From a virus, in IMG/VR virus record IMGVR_UViG_3300020196_000149, positions 1 to 32,095 of that record: a stretch of DNA of 32,095 bases; one strand, 5' to 3'. How positions within the stretch are numbered: the first letter of the stretch is position 1; each line of letters begins with the position of its first letter. Below, one piece after another: positions 27,801 to 32,095 of this stretch. The notes below the pieces were generated by a model. It ran no database searches, was not told where the DNA came from, and saw only the letters and a program-made list of their open reading frames with translations. A program made the position numbers and the translations under genes.

Positions 27801-30608
27801 GCACTGCCCGATATTGTTGGACAAGTTGTTGTCAATGATCCACAAAAATCAATTACAAAAGAGACTTTACACAAAAGTCTAGTTGATATTGGTGTAGGTG
27901 TTGGTCTAACAAATATTGTATCCAACACAGTTGGAACTTCTCACACTTTAAGTACAAGAGTTGATCATGGATTTAATAGAATCACTGGTCTCACTATCAC
28001 TAATGCAGGTACAAATTATATTAATGGTAGTTACTATAATGTAAATCTTGTTGGATTTGCAGGATCTACAACAGGATCTCATGCTACTGCAAGAGTTACA
28101 GTTTCTGGTGGAACTATAATCTCTGTAAAGATTATTGATGGTGGCAGTGCATATGGTGTAGGAAATACTCTTACAGTCGTTGGTGTTGCAACTACGACAT
28201 CAAACACACCCGCACTTTTCACAGTCAGCAACATCTATAATAATGTTGAAGACACTTTAAGTGTTGATGGAATCACAAGAGATGGTTATACTGAATATAA
28301 TACTCTTTATAGAATCGCAGAAGTAAGAGATCCAAGACAAATTGTTGTTTCTTCTGCTGCGACGATCGCACCAGCTTACACTTCTGGAATCGGATCTGTT
28401 ATTACTTCAAATTCAAATGCAATTCTTCTTGGCAGAACTTTAAATGTTCATTCTATCATCTATAATCATGTAACAGGAATTGCTACGGTTGCGACAGTTC
28501 AAACTCATGGATTGCAGATTGACAATAAGATTAGTCTTAGTGGTGCAAATGATTCATTCTTTAACAATCACTTTGTAATTAAAGCAGTTGGAACTACAAC
28601 ATCATTTACGATTAACCCAGGAACTAGCACAACTTCTCGCTCTACATTAGGAACAATCTTTACTCATCCACCAAAATATTCTTCAAGTGGCGGAAATATT
28701 GTTCCTACAACTGAGGATACTTCTGGTCGCTTAGTTGCAGAATATGCGGGTATCACCACAACTCTATCATCTGCTATTGGAGTTCTTGATACAACTATCT
28801 CCATTACAAATATCACTAATTTTGATTTTAATATTGGAGATTATCTCCTAGTTGATAACGAAATTATAAGAGTTAGGTCCACAGTTTTTGGAAATCCAAT
28901 TACAGTTTTCCGTAGTGTTCTTGGAACAAAAACAACGACTCATAATTCTGGTGCTGTTATTAAGAGAATTACTCCACGTCCAATTGAACTTCGTAGAAAT
29001 TCATTAATTCGTGCGTCTGCACATACCTTTGAATATCTTGGTTTTGGTCCTGGAAACTATTCAACAGCACTACCGGATAGACATGATAGAAACCTAACAC
29101 CACAAGAAGAAATTCTTGCTCAGGCAACTAAGAGTGAAGGTGGTATTGTTGCATTCACTGCTATGAATGATAAGGGTGATTTCTATATTGGTAATAAGAA
29201 AGTCAGCCCATCAACAGGAAGAGAAGAAGTATTCGATATTCCTATTCCTACCGTAACAGGAGAAGATGTAACTCCTGGCGAAACTGTTGGATTTGATGTT
29301 CAAACTACATCCGAATCTAAGATCGGTAGATCAATAAGAGTTGAAGGTGGCCCTGATTCTAATATAATCAGCCAATTTGATGGTCCAGTTATTTTCAATA
29401 ATAAAATTACTTCTAACTCAACAAAAGGTATTGAAGCAACATCACTCTACTTACAAGGTGATACAACTGTTTCAAGAAAGTATACCGTTGGTATTGCAAC
29501 ACCTGTTCTTGCAGGAAATCCTGGCGATGTTCATTATAATGGAGTTCCTGTCAGTGAAGACTTTATTGGATGGGTATATACCAATAATAATCGTTGGGAA
29601 CAGTTTGGTTATATTGGAGATCCTGGGGAAAAGGGTGTTGGCGTATCTTCTAACGGATCTTATCTAGGATTCTCTACGGCAATTAATTTTGTTGCAGGTG
29701 TTGGTGCAACTCTTACAAGTGCATTTGACACTACAACCGGAATTTCTACATTTACATTCCAGGCAAGCCCGCTTCAAGTTGGAGTTTCAACTGGTCTTGG
29801 ACTCAGCAAAGTATTTGCTGGTATCGCTACTGAAATTAACTTTATTGGTTATGGAATAACAATTACTGCTTTCCAAAATGCAGGAATTGCAAGTATCACT
29901 TTTGATGCATCTGGTTCCGCAGGAAATCCTCCTGGTCTCCCTGCGAACTCACTACAATATAATGCTGGGGGATTCCTTGGTGGAAGTTCTGCACTACTTT
30001 TTAATGGTACAAGTCTTATTGCAGGAAACTCTATTGGTATCAATAGTTCAACACCTTCTGCAAGACTTGAAATTGTATCCTCAACCACTGAGGCACTTCG
30101 CATTAAGTCAACTAACAACGACCAAACACCAGTTATTGTAGATGCTAATGGTAATGTTGGTATCGGAACAACGACTGCGATCGGAGCACTTGATGTTGTA
30201 GGTAATGCCGCTGTTACTGGTGAATTAAGAGTCTATAATAATAGCAGAGATTATTATGTTGGTCTACAAGCAACAACTCTCAATGCAAATGTAAATCTAA
30301 CTCTACCACCAGTCGTTGGTGCTGCTAGCAGCATTCTCTATACAACTGGCAGTGGAATTCTAAATTGGATTTCCCCACAAGCATTAGTTGCTCTTGCATA
30401 TACAAATACTGATGGTCTCCCAGAGGGTTCTACCAATCTATACTTCACTGCTGAGAGAGCCCAGGATGCGATTGGTGCTGCAATTACTTCCGGTATTCAA
30501 ACAGGAATTACTGTTACATATGATGATGTAAATAACCGCATTAACTTTAACAGTTCAGCGGCTACACCATTCCCATTCACAACTCGTGGATTTAGTATGC
30601 CTATTTGA
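24810..30608 (+). CDS. Large tail-fibre / virion structural protein (1932 aa)
   Basis: A 1932-residue beta-rich protein. The start (MGLSRLDNFLKSVRGTILYV then DPNSIDSTDS..., TRPFKTIQRALIEAARFSYQ) is a conserved N-terminus in cyanophage fibre-like proteins, with a pectate-lyase-like 'RPFKTIQRALIEA' segment. Later parts are Ser/Thr/Asn/Gly-rich repeats. Near the end come VGIGTTTAIGALDVVGNAAV, an EGSTNLYFTAERAQDAIG motif typical of phage fibre trimers, and a short GDPGEKG stretch. No chaperone domain is visible. It probably forms a long fibre or baseplate-attached adhesin that decides host range. It stops one base before the minus-strand gene's stop, so the two genes abut tail to tail. Confidence 0.8.
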   Translation: MGLSRLDNFLKSVRGTILYVDPNSIDSTDSVDNQGNSLTRPFKTIQRALIEAARFSYQGGLDNDRFGRTTILLYPGDHIVDNRPGWIPDGANNFRLRNGLTSNDFPEWDATTNYDLTTNNNALYKLNSVHGGVILPRGTSIVGLDLRKTKIRPKYVPDPENNNIERSAIFRVTGGCYLWQFSIFDADPNDICYKDYTTNIFVPNFSHHKLTVFEYADGVNHVVINDDFNTFSTDKTDLDLYYVKVGLAYGASSAREVQPDYPSDALDIQTKIDEFRIVGSRGTEVGITSIKAGDGVISSTTITVTLAQPATEFDVDTPFKIDGVGAFGYDGQFVVSEKLDSTNIRYKVQNAPINALPTLAGATISISVDTVTSASPYIFNCSLRSVYGMCGLHADGDKASGFKSMVVAQYTGIGLQKDPNAFVRYDHITGTYEDRTAAENQNIQSESSSRFKPSYSNYHIKASNDAYLQVVSVFAIGYANQFLSENGGDQSINNSNSNFGSVALKASGFKESSFRRDDIGYITHIVSPKENESSEISIEYYSIDVGRTVGVGSTTKLYLYGQTNSSIAPDSVIDGYRIGARENDKLNILLTQSGVSTEYLARIVMPHTQFTSEKRSTVGRSAVGINSIASNVLTLTSNHSFINGESIRVISETGNLPDGIGNNFVYYAITSGVGLNQIKIAQTLTDALIDNPVNINNKGSALTVVSRVSDKKAGDLGHPVQYDVSHNQWYVNVALASTENTLYSTITGLGLSGLGVATPRTYIKRKPDTRNLNDTIYRLRYVIPSDSEETAKPPTEGYVIQESNVSIASTLETNALYNPTFTSFSNSNQLRNPRFIAGASWSGGAANVTTEIPHDLLVGSQVEILNVKSTNNTTGIANSAYNGIFTVSGISSAKNFSFALAANPGTFANDTATRTPSLPYFRKKKTSGTYYIYKVDEIQRFVPAKQDGIYYLTVLNSSNTPGAAPFNVEKFSQPVQNLYPQANRDNPISDPQASVSIALPDIVGQVVVNDPQKSITKETLHKSLVDIGVGVGLTNIVSNTVGTSHTLSTRVDHGFNRITGLTITNAGTNYINGSYYNVNLVGFAGSTTGSHATARVTVSGGTIISVKIIDGGSAYGVGNTLTVVGVATTTSNTPALFTVSNIYNNVEDTLSVDGITRDGYTEYNTLYRIAEVRDPRQIVVSSAATIAPAYTSGIGSVITSNSNAILLGRTLNVHSIIYNHVTGIATVATVQTHGLQIDNKISLSGANDSFFNNHFVIKAVGTTTSFTINPGTSTTSRSTLGTIFTHPPKYSSSGGNIVPTTEDTSGRLVAEYAGITTTLSSAIGVLDTTISITNITNFDFNIGDYLLVDNEIIRVRSTVFGNPITVFRSVLGTKTTTHNSGAVIKRITPRPIELRRNSLIRASAHTFEYLGFGPGNYSTALPDRHDRNLTPQEEILAQATKSEGGIVAFTAMNDKGDFYIGNKKVSPSTGREEVFDIPIPTVTGEDVTPGETVGFDVQTTSESKIGRSIRVEGGPDSNIISQFDGPVIFNNKITSNSTKGIEATSLYLQGDTTVSRKYTVGIATPVLAGNPGDVHYNGVPVSEDFIGWVYTNNNRWEQFGYIGDPGEKGVGVSSNGSYLGFSTAINFVAGVGATLTSAFDTTTGISTFTFQASPLQVGVSTGLGLSKVFAGIATEINFIGYGITITAFQNAGIASITFDASGSAGNPPGLPANSLQYNAGGFLGGSSALLFNGTSLIAGNSIGINSSTPSARLEIVSSTTEALRIKSTNNDQTPVIVDANGNVGIGTTTAIGALDVVGNAAVTGELRVYNNSRDYYVGLQATTLNANVNLTLPPVVGAASSILYTTGSGILNWISPQALVALAYTNTDGLPEGSTNLYFTAERAQDAIGAAITSGIQTGITVTYDDVNNRINFNSSAATPFPFTTRGFSMPI

Positions 30609-31007
30609 TTATCCTGCTTCTGGGATGACTACGATATTATATGCACCAGATGGGAATGATGAGTTTGACGTAGTTACTGAAAAGGTCTGTCCAGCTGCTA
30701 ACATCAATTCTGTTGGAACTCCAAAATCCACACCTGATCCCTGTATGGATACATATGAACCGTTGTTACTAGTTACTGCAGGAGTAAATTGACTTTGACC
30801 GGCGAATGTGAAGTTAGCAAAAGCAAGATTTCTTCCAATTCTAACTCCCTGAGGAATCGCAACACTTCCACCATTTCCCCATGACATGGTATCAAAAGCC
30901 CCTCCACCACCAGGAGCCTGCAAATAATTAATCACAATTCTAACATTTTGACCAGTGTTATTGGTATATGAAACATTACCAGTTCCACTTAATACTTCTG
31001 CTGCCAT
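30609..31007 (-). CDS. Small Gly-rich structural-type protein on the opposite strand (132 aa)
   Basis: The ATG at 31007 (minus strand) was chosen for CAGGTAAAT just upstream; an in-frame upstream start would lie beyond the promoter. The product is MAAEVLSGTGNVSYTNNTGQ, then NVRIVINYLQAPGGGG and further beta-strand-like segments, ending GAYNIVVIPEAG. It has no Cys, many Gly/Asn/Ser/Thr residues and predicted beta-strands throughout, suggesting a small beta-sandwich. It lies between two fibre genes, with its own late promoter shared head-to-head with the second fibre. It could be a fibre tip, decoration or chaperone; nothing distinguishes these. No family recognised. Confidence 0.7.
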   Translation of the reverse strand: MAAEVLSGTGNVSYTNNTGQNVRIVINYLQAPGGGGAFDTMSWGNGGSVAIPQGVRIGRNLAFANFTFAGQSQFTPAVTSNNGSYVSIQGSGVDFGVPTELMLAAGQTFSVTTSNSSFPSGAYNIVVIPEAG

Positions 31008-31033
31008 ATTTACCTGAAAAAATACTTTTCTTG

Positions 31034-31045
31034 TATTTATAAATA
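31034..31045. promoter_or_regulatory. Palindromic double late promoter TATTTATAAATA
   Basis: TATTTATAAATA is its own reverse complement. It holds an exact TATAAATA on the plus strand (31038-31045) and another on the minus strand (31034-31041). It sits in the divergent gap, 27 bases from the minus-strand ATG (31007) and 28 bases from the plus-strand ATG (31073). The two late promoters share four bases. Confidence 0.7.
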
Positions 31046-31072
31046 AGTAAAAAGGGTGGAGAGTGAAACCCC

Positions 31073-32095
31073 ATGGCAATCAATAAGAATTTCATAATAA
31101 AGAACGGTCTTGAAGTAGGAACAGACCTTATTTTTGCCAATGACATCACGAATACAATTGGTATTGGTACTACCAATGTAAGGCATACTCTACATGTTAA
31201 TGGTGGTATTGGAGTAACAAACCTTGTTGCCACAGGTATTGCTTCACTCACTTCATTAGCAATATCTGGATCTGTTGCTGTTGGTGCAACAAGTTTTACA
31301 GGTTTAAGTGGGCAATATTTAAAATCAACAGGGACTGGTGTTGCGTGGGAAAATTTTCCAGTGGGAAGAACATCCACATCAATTATTGCAACTGCTGGTC
31401 AAACTATTTTTAACACAGCATATTCGGTAGGACTTGTTGATATTTTTATCAACGGTGTTAAGTTAACCCCATCAGAATTTGTTGCAACAGATGGAGTTTC
31501 AATTACATTAAATGAAGCATGTTTTGGTGGAGAGAATGTTGATATTCTTGCATATGCAGTTCAAGGTCTTGGTATTGGTGCAACAGGAATCACTGGTTTA
31601 ACAATCCAAGACGACGGCATACTAATTGGCAATCCACAAGGAGTTACTTCGATCAATTTTGTTGGAACAGCAATTACAGCAGCTGCATCAGGAGCAGGAG
31701 TAACAATAACAGTTTCTGGAACTGCTAGTGGACAATCTTCTCAGTTTGTAACCAATTCTGCTGGTATTCATACACTTTCTAATGTCGGCATAGGAACCAC
31801 AAATCCAACATCAAAACTCACTGTGACTGGTGATGGAACTTTCACTGGTGTTGTAACTGCCACATCTTTTGTTGGTGCTCTGACTGGTAATGTCACTGGT
31901 AATGCAACGGGTCTTTCTGGAACTCCTAACATCAATGTAGGAACCATTGCGGCAACAAGTCTCAATGCTTCTGGTGTTGTTACGGCGACATCTTTTGTTG
32001 GTGATGGATCTGGAATAACTGGAATTATTGCATCTGGAGCAGGAATTATTATCAGAGATGATGGTGCATTAGTTGGAGCAGCTGGTTCCATTGAT
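31073..32095 (+). CDS. Tail-fibre-like protein, 5' part (341+ codons)
   Basis: The ORF is open from the ATG at 31073 to the right edge, so only 341 codons are visible. GGAG (31058-31061) is 11 bases upstream. The product starts MAINKNFIIKNGLEVGTDLI and contains GIGTTNVRHTLHVNGGIGVT, a 'FINGVKLTPSEF' block and, from about residue 235, NVGIGTTNPTSKLTVTGDG with repeats of GVVTATSFVG (42-residue period). Such 'GIGTT.P...L.V.G' and 'TATSFVG' repeats are typical of trimeric fibre shafts in marine phages. The N-terminus differs from the other fibre, but both share the GIGTT motif. Host-binding role inferred. Confidence 0.78.
   Translation, partial: MAINKNFIIKNGLEVGTDLIFANDITNTIGIGTTNVRHTLHVNGGIGVTNLVATGIASLTSLAISGSVAVGATSFTGLSGQYLKSTGTGVAWENFPVGRTSTSIIATAGQTIFNTAYSVGLVDIFINGVKLTPSEFVATDGVSITLNEACFGGENVDILAYAVQGLGIGATGITGLTIQDDGILIGNPQGVTSINFVGTAITAAASGAGVTITVSGTASGQSSQFVTNSAGIHTLSNVGIGTTNPTSKLTVTGDGTFTGVVTATSFVGALTGNVTGNATGLSGTPNINVGTIAATSLNASGVVTATSFVGDGSGITGIIASGAGIIIRDDGALVGAAGSID
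31847..32002 (+). repeat. Two copies of a GVVTATSFVG-encoding repeat
   Basis: GVVTATSFVG is encoded at 31847-31876 and again at 31973-32002, a spacing of 126 bases (42 residues). Between them is the pseudo-repeat LTGNVTGNATGLSG. The window ends within the fibre, so more copies may follow. Confidence 0.7.

Noticed and set aside
30976-31377. A 133-codon minus-strand ORF across the divergent promoter
   Set aside because: It runs through the double late promoter and antisense to the second fibre gene, with Val/Pro/Ile-rich shadow composition.
1-32095. CRISPR arrays, insertion sequences, integrase or attachment sites
   Set aside because: No regularly spaced repeats, transposase motifs or recombinase genes were seen; the window fits a lytic phage.

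Overview
This window reads as part of the genome of a T4-like contractile-tailed cyanophage (Synechococcus/Prochlorococcus myovirus type). The evidence is the combination of T4-core replication and baseplate genes (gp32, gp33, gp59, gp4, gp53, gp48, gp54, gp26, gp5-like) with genes typical of marine cyanophages: thyX, phoH, a 2OG-Fe(II) oxygenase, a CP12-like protein, DUF1825 and DUF4278-like proteins. The DNA is visibly AT-rich and densely packed. ATGA and TAATG start/stop overlaps are common, and no gap reaches 300 bases. All family names were assigned by eye from motifs and remembered families; no database search was run.

Layout. (1) Bases 1-5667, plus strand: tiny ORFs, then thyX, a small conserved gene, phoH, a PD-(D/E)XK nuclease, gp33 (late-transcription coactivator), gp59 (helicase loader), a DUF1825 protein and gp32 (ssDNA-binding protein). 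(2) Bases 5668-8972, minus strand: gp53, gp48, a conserved unknown and gp4. (3) Bases 9016-22875, plus strand: gp54, gp26, a small ORF, two large tape-measure-like tail proteins, a gp27-like hub protein, a CP12-like gene, a gp5-like OB-fold protein, spike and fibre-like proteins, and a 2OG oxygenase. (4) Bases 22876-24767, plus strand: a compact island with two strong sigma70-type promoters, two tRNA genes (anticodons UAA and UGU), several tiny genes and a Mom-like DNA-modification gene. (5) Bases 24771 to the end: a 1932-residue tail fibre, a small minus-strand structural-type gene, and the start of a second fibre.

Regulation. Late-type promoters of the form NATAAATA precede several structural genes. 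They fit a T4-like late system in which the gp33 encoded here acts with a gp55-type sigma factor and the sliding clamp, neither of which is seen in this window. The palindrome TATTTATAAATA carries two overlapping, oppositely directed late promoters in the divergent gap near 31040. Intrinsic terminators and sigma70-type promoters mark the early parts.

Most notable observations. First, the gp26 gene ends in a canonical -1 slippery heptamer (T TTT TTC), with an SD-like element upstream and a hairpin downstream. A -1 shift would fuse gp26 to the small ORF just ahead of the tape-measure-like gene, which is the lambda G/GT layout. Second, the gp5 functions look divided over separate genes, while two peptidoglycan-hydrolase-like domains sit in one 977-residue tail protein. 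Third, a CP12-like gene lies inside the baseplate cluster. Fourth, a perfect-consensus promoter is followed within about 60 bases by a terminator with no convincing ORF between them. Fifth, the UAA-anticodon tRNA has a short variable loop.
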